A DNA stretch of 64,000 nucleotides from Thiofilum sp. (lineage in GTDB: Bacteria; Pseudomonadota; Gammaproteobacteria; Thiotrichales; Thiotrichaceae): the NCBI RefSeq assembly GCF_016711335.1, contig NZ_JADJTF010000001.1, positions 930,001 to 994,000 of the forward strand. Reading direction: 5' to 3'. A program made the translations under genes and the position numbers. Of the stretch, positions 53,626 through 63,959 are shown in pieces. The first letter of the stretch is position 1, and each line of letters opens with the position of its first letter. The notes beneath the pieces were generated by a model. The model did not search any database. It saw nothing but the letters and a program-made list of their open reading frames with translations, and was not told the DNA's origin.

Positions 53626-54591
53626 GTGGCAAATTACCAAGCATTAGGTGACGGCATTTATTGCATTGATACGGCATTGTATCGCACGGGCATGGCAGCC
53701 TGTTATTTGATCACGGAAGGTGATGCAGCAGCCTTTATCGATACAGGTACTTACTTCACTATCCCTCACCTCCTCGAAGTATTGGACGCCATCGGACTCT
53801 CACCGGCTCATGTGCACTATGTCATTCCTACGCACGTCCATCTTGATCATGGTGGGGGCGCAGGTGAGCTGATGGCACATTGCCCTAATGCCACCCTGAT
53901 TACCCATAGCAAAGGCATTCCTCATATGGTGGACCCGTCAAAACTGCAAGCGGGTTCAACAGTGGTCTATGGTGCGGAGGCTTTTGCTAAAGATTATGGC
54001 AAACTGGTTCCTATCCCCGCAGAACGTGCGCGGGCTGCGCTAGAGGGTGAAAAAATCAGCCTTAATGGGCGGCAGTTATTGTTGCTTGAAACCGCAGGGC
54101 ATGCGAACCATCATATTTGTATTTTCGATACTCAAACCCAAATGGGCTTTACAGGTGATACCTTTGGGATTTCTTACCGCGAATTTGATACACCTCAAGG
54201 AGCATGGCTCTTTGCTCCTACTACCCCCGTAGCTTTTGATCCAGGCCATTGGCAGGCTAGCATTGATAAGCTCATGGCACTAAACCCTCAAGCTATGCAC
54301 CTCACTCACTATGGGCGCGTGACGGAGATGGAGCGCTTATCTCACATGCTACGCCAAAGCGTGACTGATCTGAGCCAACTAGCCTTAAAAGCCTATGAAA
54401 CCGAATCGGATAGCGTTAAACGTAAAGCCTTGATTCAAGATCAGATTCGCACCTTATGGCTGCAACAATTACGTGAGCACGGTTGCACCTTAAGTACTGA
54501 AACCTGTTTAGAACTATTGGCGGTTGATCTTGATTTAAATGCTCAAGGGCTAGAAGTATGGCTACAACGTCTCGCTAAAAAAGCTGCTTAA
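53626..54591 (+). CDS. MBL-fold metallo-hydrolase
   Basis: This 321-residue protein starts at GTG after AGAGGAACG. The metallo-beta-lactamase fold is clear: AAFIDTGTYFT, the zinc motif PTHVHLDHGGGAG near residue 72, ETAGHANHHICIF and GFTGDTFGISY. The C-terminal 90 residues are helical. The substrate is unknown; relatives include glyoxalase II-like and lactonase-like hydrolases. It is followed after 12 bases by a fumarylacetoacetase-family gene on the same strand. Confidence 0.88.
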   Translation: MANYQALGDGIYCIDTALYRTGMAACYLITEGDAAAFIDTGTYFTIPHLLEVLDAIGLSPAHVHYVIPTHVHLDHGGGAGELMAHCPNATLITHSKGIPHMVDPSKLQAGSTVVYGAEAFAKDYGKLVPIPAERARAALEGEKISLNGRQLLLLETAGHANHHICIFDTQTQMGFTGDTFGISYREFDTPQGAWLFAPTTPVAFDPGHWQASIDKLMALNPQAMHLTHYGRVTEMERLSHMLRQSVTDLSQLALKAYETESDSVKRKALIQDQIRTLWLQQLREHGCTLSTETCLELLAVDLDLNAQGLEVWLQRLAKKAA

Positions 54592-54603
54592 GGAGTGCTA
54601 GCA

Positions 54604-55500
54604 ATGAAACTAGGTACGTGCCTCTATGAAGGTGAAAGCTATGTGTTTATTGATGTCGGAACCCATTTATTGCTACCGGGTTTAGATGAAAATGATCAAG
54701 AAATGGCTTGGTTTGATATGGGTATTCTCATAGCCGATTATGAAGAATTAAAACCCAAACTAGAGCGTATTATTGACCTCGATAATCCTGCTTTAGAAAT
54801 TGATTATGCCGACGTGACCTATCAAGCACCTCACCCCCACCCTAATCAAAATGTTATGTGCCTAGGATTAAATTATTTAGAACATGCTCAAGAAAGCGCT
54901 CAAGCATTTAATAAAACCGGAAAAGCCCCTCAATACCCGATTATTTTTACTAAAGCAGTAAGCAGTATCACCGGGCATAATGCCACTATTCCTTTTGATC
55001 CTGATACTTGTTCTGAGCTGGATTGGGAGGTCGAATTAGCGGTTATTATAGGTAAACAAGGACGTAAAATTACTCGTGAACAAGCCTATGATTATGTATT
55101 TGGCTATACGGTATTAAATGATTTGAGTGCGCGTGATATTCAGCGTAATCATAAACAATTCTTTCTCGGTAAAAGCTTTGATGGTGCTTGTCCTATGGGA
55201 CCTTATATAGTCACTAAAGATGAAATCCCTAATCCACATGATTTAACTATTAGCTGTCGAGTGAATGGTATTATTAAACAAGAGGCGAATACTGGGCTAA
55301 TGATTTTTGATATTCCCGCGATTATAGAAACGATTTCGCGTAGTCAAACTTTATACCCCGGAGATATAATTGCTACAGGCACACCCAGTGGAGTAGGTTT
55401 TGCGCGTAATCCACCGGAATTTTTAAAACCAAATGATGTGGTGGAGTGTGAGATTGGGGGGATAGGGGTCTTGAAGAATCAGATCGGACTGTCTGCTTAA
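54604..55500 (+). CDS. fumarylacetoacetate hydrolase family protein
   Basis: This 298-residue protein starts at MKLGTCLYEGESY, seven bases after AAGGAG; an in-frame GTG three codons earlier overlaps that site. The catalytic domain has NVMCLGLNYLEHAQES, IIFTKAVSSITGHNATI, the metal motif SELDWEVELAVIIG, and LNDLSARDIQ, then IIATGTPSGVGFARNPP. Family members act on C-C bonds of aromatic or sugar catabolic intermediates. No complete pathway surrounds it; the preceding MBL hydrolase may be a partner. Confidence 0.9.
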   Translation: MKLGTCLYEGESYVFIDVGTHLLLPGLDENDQEMAWFDMGILIADYEELKPKLERIIDLDNPALEIDYADVTYQAPHPHPNQNVMCLGLNYLEHAQESAQAFNKTGKAPQYPIIFTKAVSSITGHNATIPFDPDTCSELDWEVELAVIIGKQGRKITREQAYDYVFGYTVLNDLSARDIQRNHKQFFLGKSFDGACPMGPYIVTKDEIPNPHDLTISCRVNGIIKQEANTGLMIFDIPAIIETISRSQTLYPGDIIATGTPSGVGFARNPPEFLKPNDVVECEIGGIGVLKNQIGLSA

Positions 55501-55565
55501 CACTTTTTGTCTTTACGTTGTGCGGACAAAGTACTAAACTTTCTCTTAATCTCAGGAGAATAACT

Positions 55566-55856
55566 ATGAACACTGTACCGACTTTAGTAGAGACTAAAAT
55601 ACCTCCACTCAATATCCGTATTCGCGCTGATCAACGCCGCTTAATTGAGCAAGCGGCTGAAGCAATGGACAAAACTGTGTCAGATTTTGTGCGTGAAGCA
55701 GCCTTACGCGAGGCGACGCATACTTTGCTAGATCAAGCCTTATTTCAATTGAACCAAGCGGATTGGGATAAATTTAATGACGCTTTAAACCATCCACCCA
55801 CTACGAACCCTGGCCTACATGACTTGCTGACTCGTAAACCAGTTTGGGGGCAATAA
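55566..55856 (+). CDS. DUF1778/TacA-type antitoxin
   Basis: This 96-residue protein starts at MNTVPTLVETKIPPLNIRI after CAGGAG. The ribbon-helix-helix part (LNIRIRADQRRLIEQAAEAM, KTVSDFVREAALREA) matches DUF1778 antitoxins, and the C-terminal tail (about 60-96) is the region that covers the toxin in TacA. Its stop overlaps the toxin start (TAATG). The antitoxin probably represses its own promoter. Confidence 0.92.
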   Translation: MNTVPTLVETKIPPLNIRIRADQRRLIEQAAEAMDKTVSDFVREAALREATHTLLDQALFQLNQADWDKFNDALNHPPTTNPGLHDLLTRKPVWGQ

Positions 55857-56344
55857 TGCTGAATGCTCCTAAACCCTTACAGGATCACCATGATCTCAGT
55901 GCCTTTGACTGTGGTGAGCCTATTTTAAATGAGTGGCTCAAACAACGCGCACGCAAAAATGAAGTATTGGGAGCTTCGCGTACTTTTGTAGTATGTAATG
56001 TTATGTCAGTGGTGGGTTATTATGCCCTAGCAGCGGGTTCAGTAACCCATGACTTAGCCGTTAGCAAAATTAAACGCAATATGCCTGATCCCATTCCGGT
56101 TATTATATTGGGACGCTTAGCTATCGATCAGCACTATAAAAGACAAGGCTTAGGCTATTCTCTATTACAAGATGTTTTATTACGTTGCCATGCTGCTGCC
56201 CAACATATTGGCGCTAGAGCTTTATTAGTGCATGCACTCTCTGAGAGCGCTAAACAGTTTTATGAGCATTTTGGCTTTAGAGCATCCCCGATTAATGAGC
56301 GCACTTTAATGATTTTGCTTAGCGAAATTGTCCCTAATTATTAG
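55856..56344 (+). CDS. GNAT-fold toxin (TacT-like acetyltransferase)
   Basis: This 162-residue protein starts at MLNAPKPLQDHHDLSAF. The GNAT fold shows LNEWLKQRARKNEVLGASRT, VVGYYALAAGSV, then the acetyl-CoA loop QGLGYSL (after YKRQ) and the C-terminal KQFYEHFGFRASP with the conserved Tyr. TacT-type toxins acetylate the amino group of charged tRNAs and block translation. Paired with and translationally coupled to the antitoxin. Confidence 0.92.
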   Translation: MLNAPKPLQDHHDLSAFDCGEPILNEWLKQRARKNEVLGASRTFVVCNVMSVVGYYALAAGSVTHDLAVSKIKRNMPDPIPVIILGRLAIDQHYKRQGLGYSLLQDVLLRCHAAAQHIGARALLVHALSESAKQFYEHFGFRASPINERTLMILLSEIVPNY

Positions 56345-56411
56345 CCATTCCCCGCGATTGATCTAGCACCCTGTTATACTCTCTCTATCAAGCACTACTT
56401 TGGACTAAGCC

Positions 56412-58190
56412 ATGTTAGTACTGCCTTATGGAATCAGTGATTTTTACCAAATCCGTACCCAACACTATCGCTATCTAGATCGCACCCACTATTTACCAAT
56501 CCTTGAGCAAGCGGGTAAACAATTAGTGTTCTTACGTCCGCGTCGCTTTGGTAAGTCATTACTGATTTCTATGCTGGAGCACTATTATGATCTGAATAAG
56601 GCAGAGCAATTTGCGTTACTCTTTGGGGATCTTAATATAGGTCAACACCCTACCACCGAGCATAATCAGTATTTAATTCTGCGTTGGGATTTTTCTATGG
56701 TATCTGCCATTGGTGATATTGAGCACATCAAACACAGTTTATTTACCCATATCAATCTCGCTATTAAAGATTTTGCACGTCAATATCAAAACTTGTTACA
56801 AGGACAGATTGACATTATTCCTGATGCCTTAGGCTCTTTTCAATCCTTGGTGGATATAGTGTCTGCTAGTCACCAACAACTCTATCTATTGATTGATGAA
56901 TACGATAATTTTGCTAATGAGGTATTGATTAGTGCTGTGCAAGGGGAGCAACGTTACCGTGATTTATTAAGCGGCGAGGGGATTGTCAAAACGTTATTTA
57001 AAATCATTAAAGGATCAGCCTCTGAAGGAAAAATAGCACGAGTTTTTATTACGGGAGTGTCACCTATTGTGCTAGCTGATATGACCAGTGGTTATAATGT
57101 GGCAGTTAATATTGCTCTACATGAGGAATTAAATAGTCTTTGTGGTATTACAGAAGTAGAGTTAATAGAACTATTGACAGAGGTGGTAGATGGTTGTCAG
57201 TCAAATGGTTCAGTATCTTACCTATTAGATACTATGCGGCAATTTTATAATGGCTACCGTTTTTGCCACGATTTAAAAGAGCCTACAGTTTACAATCCTA
57301 CTTTATGCTTTTATTTTCTAAATTATTATCAGCGTCGTTGTGAAACACCTCTACAACTACTCGATGGCAATTTAGCTATGGACGCCAGTCGTATTCGCTA
57401 TATTGCTAATTTACCTTTAGGTCATCAAGTGATTAGCCAAATCCTCGATGAGCAAAACCCACCTACTTTAACCTTTTTAGAGAATCAATTCGGGGTTGAG
57501 CACTTACATAAACTGCAACAATTACCCAGTTATATGTTGTCTTTAATGTATTATTTTGGAGTGCTCACTATTGTTGGGCAGGGTGAGCTAGAGGATATTG
57601 TGTTAGGTGTCCCTAATCGCGTTATTTATCGTTTATATGTGGAAGAATTAAAAGAACAATTGCTCCCCCTCGGTGATCAACCCCATATCACTCAATTAGC
57701 ACGGCAATTTTATCAAACTGCCCACTTGAGTCCATTAGCTGATGCGCTAGAAGCAAAATACTTTGCGGTATTCGATAATCGGGACTATCGCTGGAGTAAT
57801 GAGCTGACCATTAAAACGGCTTTTATGACACTCTTATTTAATGATGCGTACTATATTATGGACTCCGAGGCAAGTGTACAGCGCCGCTATACTGATTTAG
57901 TCATGATTATTCGCCCTAGTATGCGTAAGCATCAAACCCTCAAAGATTTTGTCTTAGAGTTTAAGTATTTAAAACTAGGCGATTTAGGTTTAAATGCTGA
58001 AGCAGTACGAGCGCAAAGTCGAGAGGAGTTATTGCAATTGCCTTTGGTACAAGAACACCTTAAGCATGCTTTAGATCAATTAGGTGCTTATCGTACCACC
58101 TTAAATAATCGTTATCAGCAACCTGAACGCCTGTATTGTATTGCGATTATTGCTTTAGGCTTTGAGCGTTTAGTGTGGCAGGTGCTTTAG
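56412..58190 (+). CDS. AAA-ATPase-like / PD-(D/E)XK nuclease-domain protein
   Basis: This 592-residue protein has an AAA-ATPase-like N-terminus (PF09820 type): DFYQIRTQHYRYLDRTHYLP, LVFLRPRRFGKSLLISMLEH with Walker A RRFGKS near residue 47, and LYLLIDEYDNFANE, the Walker B-like part. The C-terminal PD-(D/E)XK part (about 455-590) has YTDLVMIIRPS and DFVLEFKYLK, giving D...E-x-K. The family is widespread, often in many copies per genome, with unproven function; it lies next to the TacA/TacT-like pair but shows no overlap. It converges on recQ. Confidence 0.9.
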   Translation: MLVLPYGISDFYQIRTQHYRYLDRTHYLPILEQAGKQLVFLRPRRFGKSLLISMLEHYYDLNKAEQFALLFGDLNIGQHPTTEHNQYLILRWDFSMVSAIGDIEHIKHSLFTHINLAIKDFARQYQNLLQGQIDIIPDALGSFQSLVDIVSASHQQLYLLIDEYDNFANEVLISAVQGEQRYRDLLSGEGIVKTLFKIIKGSASEGKIARVFITGVSPIVLADMTSGYNVAVNIALHEELNSLCGITEVELIELLTEVVDGCQSNGSVSYLLDTMRQFYNGYRFCHDLKEPTVYNPTLCFYFLNYYQRRCETPLQLLDGNLAMDASRIRYIANLPLGHQVISQILDEQNPPTLTFLENQFGVEHLHKLQQLPSYMLSLMYYFGVLTIVGQGELEDIVLGVPNRVIYRLYVEELKEQLLPLGDQPHITQLARQFYQTAHLSPLADALEAKYFAVFDNRDYRWSNELTIKTAFMTLLFNDAYYIMDSEASVQRRYTDLVMIIRPSMRKHQTLKDFVLEFKYLKLGDLGLNAEAVRAQSREELLQLPLVQEHLKHALDQLGAYRTTLNNRYQQPERLYCIAIIALGFERLVWQVL

Positions 58191-58203
58191 TAAAAATAGT
58201 ATT

Positions 58204-60330
58204 CTAACGTCCTAAACTCGCTCGTACACATTTTAAAATCTCATAACTATATTGCTGCTCTAAAGCCTCATAAATAGGACTTAATGCTTTGGTATTTTCA
58301 TCCAGTAAATCAAATGCACTAATAATGCGCTGTAATTCAGCCCCATCTAATTGCACTACAGACTCTAAAGCAAGCGCTCCTACCTCAATCGCCTCGGCTA
58401 AATGGCTATAAATAGTACTAAGCTTTAACTCCCTTAACTGAGCAATGCGCTCTGGACTATGACCTTTATGATGCAGACTTAGCGTAGTATTGATGGTTTC
58501 ACTCAGACCATTAACTGCATTTAGGCGCGGATAGGCTTGTAGCACTTCTAAAAACAAACCACCATAATGCTCAAATTTATACTCTCCGACCCCATGAATA
58601 CGACGTAATTCTGCCAAGGTATGAGGATGGCGTTTCACCATTTCCAGCAAGGTGGAGTCGTGGAAAATAGCAAAGGGTGGCACATTTTGAGCCTGTGCCA
58701 AACGCATTCTAAGATTGCGTAAGCCTTCCCATAAAGGCTGTTCAGCCTCCGTTAGCGCTTGCTTAGTTAAGCGTTCGCGTTCGGCTTTAGCCGCCTTCTT
58801 GTCTGGTTTAACACTCAATTTAAGATGCAAAGTACTCTGCCCTTTTAATAAAGGACGTGCCAACTCAGTGAGTTGCAAACCGCCATGCCCTTCCAAATCT
58901 ACACTTAAATAGCCTAAAGCCAAAAGCTGCCGATAAATACTGCGCCACTGAGCCTCTGTTTGATCCGTGCCAATGCCAAAGGTACTCACCTGATGATGGT
59001 TAAATTGCACTATACGCTCGGTGCGTTTGCCCAATAGCACCTCAATTAAATAATTCACCCCAAAACGCTGTCCCGTGCGATACACACAAGATAAGGCTTT
59101 TTGTGCGGCAACGGTGGCATCCCATGTTTTAGGTGGATTTAAGCAATTATCACAATTACCGCAAGGGGGAGAACCCGTCTCCCCTAAATAACTCAATAAG
59201 GCTTGGCGTCGACAGGTACTCATCTCACATAAAGCCAACATCGCATCTAGGCGATAATGCTCCACGCGCTTGTGCTGCTCGGACGCTGTAGACTCAGCCA
59301 ACATCTGGCGCAAGGTAATCACATCACCTAGTCCATAACTCATCCACGAATGAGCAGGCTCACCATCGCGTCCCGCCCGCCCCGTTTCTTGATAATAGGC
59401 CTCAATACTTTTGGGTAAATTTAAATGCGCTACAAAGCGTACATCGGGCTTATCTATCCCCATGCCAAAGGCTATGGTGGCCACCATAATAATCCCGTCT
59501 TCACGCAAAAAACGTTCTTGATTACGCTGGCGCACTTCAGCCTCTAGTCCCGCATGATAGGGCAGTGCGGTGCGCCCTTGAGCACTCAACCATGCCGCCA
59601 CTTCCTCCACTCGCTTACGCGACAAGCAATACACAATCCCTGCATCATTACGGTGCTCAGTACGAATAAAATCCCATAGGGCTTGCTTAGCATTAGGCAA
59701 ATCATGAATCGCATACTGAATATTAGGACGATCAAAGCTAGGGGCAAAAATCTTAGCCTGCTCTAATGAGAGCTGAGTAATAATTTCCTGACGGGTACGC
59801 GGATCAGCCGTAGCCGTTAAAGCAATACGCGGAACCTGCGGGTAGCGCTCGACCAATTGCGATAACTTTTGATATTCAGGGCGAAAATCATGTCCCCATT
59901 GCGACACGCAATGTGCCTCATCAATGGCAAATAGAGCAATATTGAGCTGATCTAAGAGAGTAAGCGTGCGCTCCATCAATAGGCGTTCAGGCGCAACATA
60001 GAGCAAATCTAACTGCTGTGCTTTTAAAGACCTTTCTATATCAATAACTTGTTGCAAGTTTAAAGTAGAATTTAAAAAAGCGGCTCGTACTCCCAACTGT
60101 TTTAAAGCACTTACTTGATCCTGCATCAGAGCAATTAAGGGAGAAACAATAACCCCCACTCCTGCCCGAATGAGAGCAGGTATTTGATAACAGAGTGATT
60201 TACCACCGCCTGTCGGCATTAAGGCGAGTGCGTCTTTACCTTGTAACAGGGTATTAATAATCTCTGCTTGCGGAGGTCTAAAGGCTGAATACCCATATAC
60301 TTGTTCTAATATTTCATAAGCTCGCTGCAT
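58204..60330 (-). CDS. recQ: ATP-dependent DNA helicase RecQ
   Basis: This 708-residue 3'-5' DNA helicase has motif [18 protein letters not shown], motif [21 protein letters not shown], and motif [18 protein letters not shown]. The RQC zinc site is [11 protein letters not shown] then CGNCDNC, with a winged helix and an HRDC domain (about 535-605, [12 protein letters not shown] and [14 protein letters not shown]). The last 90 residues ([20 protein letters not shown]) are a helix-turn-helix tail also found in longer RecQ forms. E. coli RecQ is about 610 residues, so this is longer by that tail. Confidence 0.94.
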   Translation of the reverse strand: MQRAYEILEQVYGYSAFRPPQAEIINTLLQGKDALALMPTGGGKSLCYQIPALIRAGVGVIVSPLIALMQDQVSALKQLGVRAAFLNSTLNLQQVIDIERSLKAQQLDLLYVAPERLLMERTLTLLDQLNIALFAIDEAHCVSQWGHDFRPEYQKLSQLVERYPQVPRIALTATADPRTRQEIITQLSLEQAKIFAPSFDRPNIQYAIHDLPNAKQALWDFIRTEHRNDAGIVYCLSRKRVEEVAAWLSAQGRTALPYHAGLEAEVRQRNQERFLREDGIIMVATIAFGMGIDKPDVRFVAHLNLPKSIEAYYQETGRAGRDGEPAHSWMSYGLGDVITLRQMLAESTASEQHKRVEHYRLDAMLALCEMSTCRRQALLSYLGETGSPPCGNCDNCLNPPKTWDATVAAQKALSCVYRTGQRFGVNYLIEVLLGKRTERIVQFNHHQVSTFGIGTDQTEAQWRSIYRQLLALGYLSVDLEGHGGLQLTELARPLLKGQSTLHLKLSVKPDKKAAKAERERLTKQALTEAEQPLWEGLRNLRMRLAQAQNVPPFAIFHDSTLLEMVKRHPHTLAELRRIHGVGEYKFEHYGGLFLEVLQAYPRLNAVNGLSETINTTLSLHHKGHSPERIAQLRELKLSTIYSHLAEAIEVGALALESVVQLDGAELQRIISAFDLLDENTKALSPIYEALEQQYSYEILKCVRASLGR

Positions 60331-60526
60331 AATTCTCGCTCTTAATTAAAATCATAGGCAGAATAGCCCTGAATCTGTTTATTCTTAGCTTGGTATTAAT
60401 CTAGCATTTATCGCGTTATGGCACATTTTTAACTACCAAAACGAGCTAATGGGCGCTTGTTTTTAAATACACTAACTTCTATCTTAAATAATTTTTTGAT
60501 CGATTACGCACAGCGGTGGGCACACT

Positions 60527-62317
60527 ATGTTGACAGGGCATTGGGCAAGGAGGCTTGTTATTCCATTAGTCTTAACAAGCACTATGGGGGTAGTTTATGC
60601 TGAAGACTACGATCAATATCAACAAAACCTAGCCTATCAGGGCGAGGAATATTATGACCCGCAGACGGTTCCGGTTAGTTATTCTGAGCCTGAACTCGTA
60701 TATGCTGAAAACTATCCAGCACAGGCTTATCTACCTCCAGAACCTTTACAGGTCGCGCAAAAAACCCGCGAGCAATATAACCAAGAATGGCAGCAAAACC
60801 AGTTACGCCAGCGTCTTGCACAACAGCAACAAACGACACAGCAGCAACGTGAAGCAGCGCTACGTCGTCAAGAACAAGCGTATATGAACGAGGTGCGCCA
60901 GCAACAAGAGCTAGCACGCCGCCGCGCCTTAAACCAACAGCAGTTAGTTCAGCAAAGAGCGCAACAGCAACAAGCACGGCAACGAGCATTACAACAACAG
61001 CAATTAGCCCAGCAGCAGCGCTTAGCGCAACAACAAGGGCAATCCTATCAGCCACCCGCTCTCTATGCACAACCTAATTCTAAAGTCTATAACGGTGGAG
61101 CTTATTATAATCGCTTACCTGATACTATAGCGGCACTGTTGCGCAGCGCTCGTACCAGCGAAGCCAATATGAGCACCTATGTGCGTAGTGTGCGCGGTGG
61201 TCCAGCCCTCATTGCAGCGAATGCTGATCGCCCTAGTAATCCAGCCTCTACTATGAAACTGGTCACGAGTTATGTGGCTCTAGGTACGCTAGGTGCTAAT
61301 TATCGTTGGCCGACTGAGCTTTATATTACGGGTAATATTGCAGGAGGAGTACTACGCGGTGATGTGATTCTGAAAGGCTATGGTGATCCCGATTTCAGAG
61401 AAAACGATTTAGTCGGTATGCTGCAAGTATTACGTGCGCGTGGTGTGCAGCATATTGCAGGTAATGTTCTAGTAGATCGTAGTTACTTCCAACTCCCTTA
61501 TGAGCCGCCCGGAGCTTTCGATGGTAAAGCAGGTGCTGCCTATAACGCTCAACCCGATGCGCTACTTTATAATGAGCGCGGTAGTTGTTATGAGTTCCGT
61601 AATTTAAAAGGACAAATTCAACGGATTTGCCCACTACCACGTAATGCTAAAGCGGTCGCAGATTTAAATACCAATCTATTTGGTGGCTTTTGGAAGGTAT
61701 GGGTAGGGATATTAGGAGGCAATTTACAAGGCAGCTTCCATGAAAACCGTGTACCGCCTAATGCCCAACTCATCCATCGCCATTATTCACAACCCCTGTC
61801 TGAAATCCTAAAAACGGTGAACAAGGACAGCAATAATGTCATGGCACGCCAAATCATGCTTTCCGTCGGTGCACAACAACTAGGAGCGCCAGGGACACCA
61901 CGCAAAGGGGCTGAAGCCACTGGGCGCTATTTGGAAAGTCGTGGCTTGTATTTCCCAGAATTACGTATCGAAAATGGTGCAGGCTTAAGCCGCATTGAAC
62001 GCATTAGTGCTCGTCATTTAGGTGAGATGCTAGTTGATGCGTTTAACAGCCCTGTGCGGGATGCTTTAATGGAGTCTATGCCTGCTTTAGGTATGGAAGG
62101 CACTGTACGTAATCGGCTAAAAGGCAGCGCTGCTCGTGGCTATGGACGTTTTAAAACCGGAACGTTACGTAATGTACGTGCCCTAGCTGGGTATCTACAA
62201 TCTTTAGATGGAGAAATTTATGCGGTTTCTATTTTGCATAATGACTCCTCTATGGGAGCCAAAACCAAAAAGGCTCATGATAAATTAGTAGAATGGATCT
62301 TCGCTGCTCGACGTTAA
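60527..62317 (+). CDS. dacB: D-alanyl-D-alanine carboxypeptidase/endopeptidase (PBP4, DacB) with a Gln-rich insert
   Basis: This 596-residue periplasmic peptidase S13 protein has a signal peptide (to about residue 25, ending YAE). Residues about 75-180 are a low-complexity stretch dominated by Gln, Arg and Ala (RQRLAQQQ, QQREAALRRQEQAYM, QQQARQRALQQQQLAQQ) not found in the E. coli enzyme. The catalytic part follows: SxxK in NPASTMKLVTS near residue 242, SxN in KDSNNVMARQ near 435, KTG in GRFKTGTLRNV near 543. It cleaves peptide cross-links. The insert probably forms a long coil that spaces the enzyme from the membrane or interacts with partners. A strong hairpin follows the gene. Confidence 0.92.
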   Translation: MLTGHWARRLVIPLVLTSTMGVVYAEDYDQYQQNLAYQGEEYYDPQTVPVSYSEPELVYAENYPAQAYLPPEPLQVAQKTREQYNQEWQQNQLRQRLAQQQQTTQQQREAALRRQEQAYMNEVRQQQELARRRALNQQQLVQQRAQQQQARQRALQQQQLAQQQRLAQQQGQSYQPPALYAQPNSKVYNGGAYYNRLPDTIAALLRSARTSEANMSTYVRSVRGGPALIAANADRPSNPASTMKLVTSYVALGTLGANYRWPTELYITGNIAGGVLRGDVILKGYGDPDFRENDLVGMLQVLRARGVQHIAGNVLVDRSYFQLPYEPPGAFDGKAGAAYNAQPDALLYNERGSCYEFRNLKGQIQRICPLPRNAKAVADLNTNLFGGFWKVWVGILGGNLQGSFHENRVPPNAQLIHRHYSQPLSEILKTVNKDSNNVMARQIMLSVGAQQLGAPGTPRKGAEATGRYLESRGLYFPELRIENGAGLSRIERISARHLGEMLVDAFNSPVRDALMESMPALGMEGTVRNRLKGSAARGYGRFKTGTLRNVRALAGYLQSLDGEIYAVSILHNDSSMGAKTKKAHDKLVEWIFAARR

Positions 62318-62639
62318 ACCCATTCAGGCAACTCAGCAGTAAAACTAAGCCGCCTCAAACAAACGAGGCGGCTTACTAAAACTTCATAAAGAAGTAACAA
62401 CATGCAATTCCTGATTCCGATACCCCCACCAGTCGAAGACTGGTACATAGCGCTAATTGTCCTAATTAGTAAACTCAATCCTTGAGTAAGCCATGCTGGG
62501 AGATGTCTTGCACTGAACCAAACGAGTACGGCGCAAGTCATCTGAGAGTCATAGTGCCAGAGTGTATTAAGTCTGAGCAGACCTACCCCGACTAAAGTGA
62601 TTAACCAACGGATAAGCTCACTCTACTCACTCACTGACG
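62318..62639. other. intergenic region between dacB and rimO 3' ends
   Basis: This 322-base region lies between convergent genes. It holds the dacB hairpin and a smaller stem ACCAGT-CGAAG-ACTGGT near 62431. On the minus strand an open frame of about 70 codons (roughly 62625-62400) is hydrophobic but lacks a plausible start and RBS; I do not call it a gene. Confidence 0.55.
62345..62374 (+). terminator. strong hairpin after dacB
   Basis: TAAGCCGCCTC and GAGGCGGCTTA are perfect inverted copies of 11 bases around an 8-base loop, 28 bases after the dacB stop. The run after it is ACTAAAACTT, without a clear T tract, so it may be a weak terminator or a stabilising 3' hairpin. Confidence 0.6.
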
Positions 62640-63959
62640 CTATGATGGCATCACCTCAGCCCATAAATCATGTTCATCAGCGTGGGTGATAAGTACTTCG
62701 ACAAACTCACCGACAGGCAGTTCACAACCTTCTATGACCACTTGTCCATCAATTTCAGGTGCATCACGATAAGTACGTCCAATACTTTGTCCCTCACCTA
62801 CATCATCAATCAATACCGTCATGGTTTGACCGATTAAACTACCCAACTTATCTGCGCTAATCTCAGCCTGTAGTTCCATAAAACGTTCTAAACGTTCTTG
62901 CTTCACCTCTTCAGATACAGCATTAGGCAAGTCATTAGCGGTTGCACCCTCGACTGGAGAATAAGCAAAAGCACCTACTCGATCTAATTGGGCTTCTTCT
63001 AGAAAATCCAATAGCTGCTCAAAATCATCCTCGGTTTCCCCCGGAAAACCCACAATGAAGGTACTACGCACCGTCATATCAGGGCATAATTCACGCCATT
63101 TATGCACGCGTTCTAGTACTTTTTCAGCATGTGCAGGACGGCGCATGTTTTTTAGTACGCTGGGGGAAGCATGTTGAAAGGGAATATCTAAATACGGCAG
63201 AATTTTATTCTCAGCCATTAAAGGTAATAAATGATCCACATGAGGATAGGGATAGACATAATGCAAACGTGTCCATACATCCATTTCACCTAAAGCCTCA
63301 GCTAATTGCTGAATATGAGTTTTAACCGGACGCCCTTTCCAGAATCCAGTACGGTACTTCGTATCAATGCCATAGGCACTGGTATCTTGTGATACGACTA
63401 ATAATTCTTTTACTCCCGCATTGACCAGATTTTCCGCTTCCTGCAATACATCCCCAATCGGGCGCGACACTAAATCACCACGCAACGAGGGAATAATGCA
63501 AAATGAGCAGCGATGATTGCACCCTTCTGAAATCTTTAAGTAGGCATAGTGACGGGGCGTTAACCGAATCCCTTGCGGTGGAATCAGATCTAGATAAGGA
63601 TCGTGCGCCGGAGGTAAATGCTCATGCACCGCACTCATCACCTCGTTATAGGCGTGGGGTCCCGTTACTGCGAGCACATTAGGGTATTCATTTAAGATTT
63701 TATTAGAATCTGCCCCTAAACAGCCTGTCACAATCACGCGCCCATTCTCAGCTAGGGCCTCACCAATAGCATCTAAGGACTCTTCAACGGCTGCATCGAT
63801 AAAACCACAGGTATTGACTACCACTAAGTCAGCTTGGTCATAGGTCCCCGTAATTTCATACCCTTCAGCCCGCATCTGGGTCAAAATACGCTCTGAATCA
63901 ACTAAGGCTTTAGGGCAACCCAAACTAACAAAACCAATGCGCGGAACGGACGTTTTCAT
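62640..63959 (-). CDS. rimO: ribosomal protein S12 methylthiotransferase
   Basis: RimO adds a methylthio group to Asp88 of ribosomal protein S12. The 439-residue protein has the UPF0004 domain with cluster cysteines in [25 protein letters not shown] and VTGCLGA, and the radical-SAM motif [11 protein letters not shown] (C-x3-C-x2-C) near residue 149. A C-terminal TRAM domain closes the protein ([35 protein letters not shown]). RimO is separated from its paralogue MiaB by the [12 protein letters not shown] form of the first motif. It ends with 41 bases before the window edge on the upstream side. Confidence 0.96.
   Translation of the reverse strand: MKTSVPRIGFVSLGCPKALVDSERILTQMRAEGYEITGTYDQADLVVVNTCGFIDAAVEESLDAIGEALAENGRVIVTGCLGADSNKILNEYPNVLAVTGPHAYNEVMSAVHEHLPPAHDPYLDLIPPQGIRLTPRHYAYLKISEGCNHRCSFCIIPSLRGDLVSRPIGDVLQEAENLVNAGVKELLVVSQDTSAYGIDTKYRTGFWKGRPVKTHIQQLAEALGEMDVWTRLHYVYPYPHVDHLLPLMAENKILPYLDIPFQHASPSVLKNMRRPAHAEKVLERVHKWRELCPDMTVRSTFIVGFPGETEDDFEQLLDFLEEAQLDRVGAFAYSPVEGATANDLPNAVSEEVKQERLERFMELQAEISADKLGSLIGQTMTVLIDDVGEGQSIGRTYRDAPEIDGQVVIEGCELPVGEFVEVLITHADEHDLWAEVMPS

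Noticed and set aside
60675..61070. 131-codon minus-strand frame of Ala/Val/Leu
   Set aside because: It is the shadow of the Gln-rich repeat of dacB; CAG/CAA/CGC repeats read as Val/Ala/Leu on the other strand.
62640..63959. MiaB rather than RimO
   Set aside because: The first-motif form [13 protein letters not shown] and the absence of MiaB-type N-terminal sequence indicate RimO.
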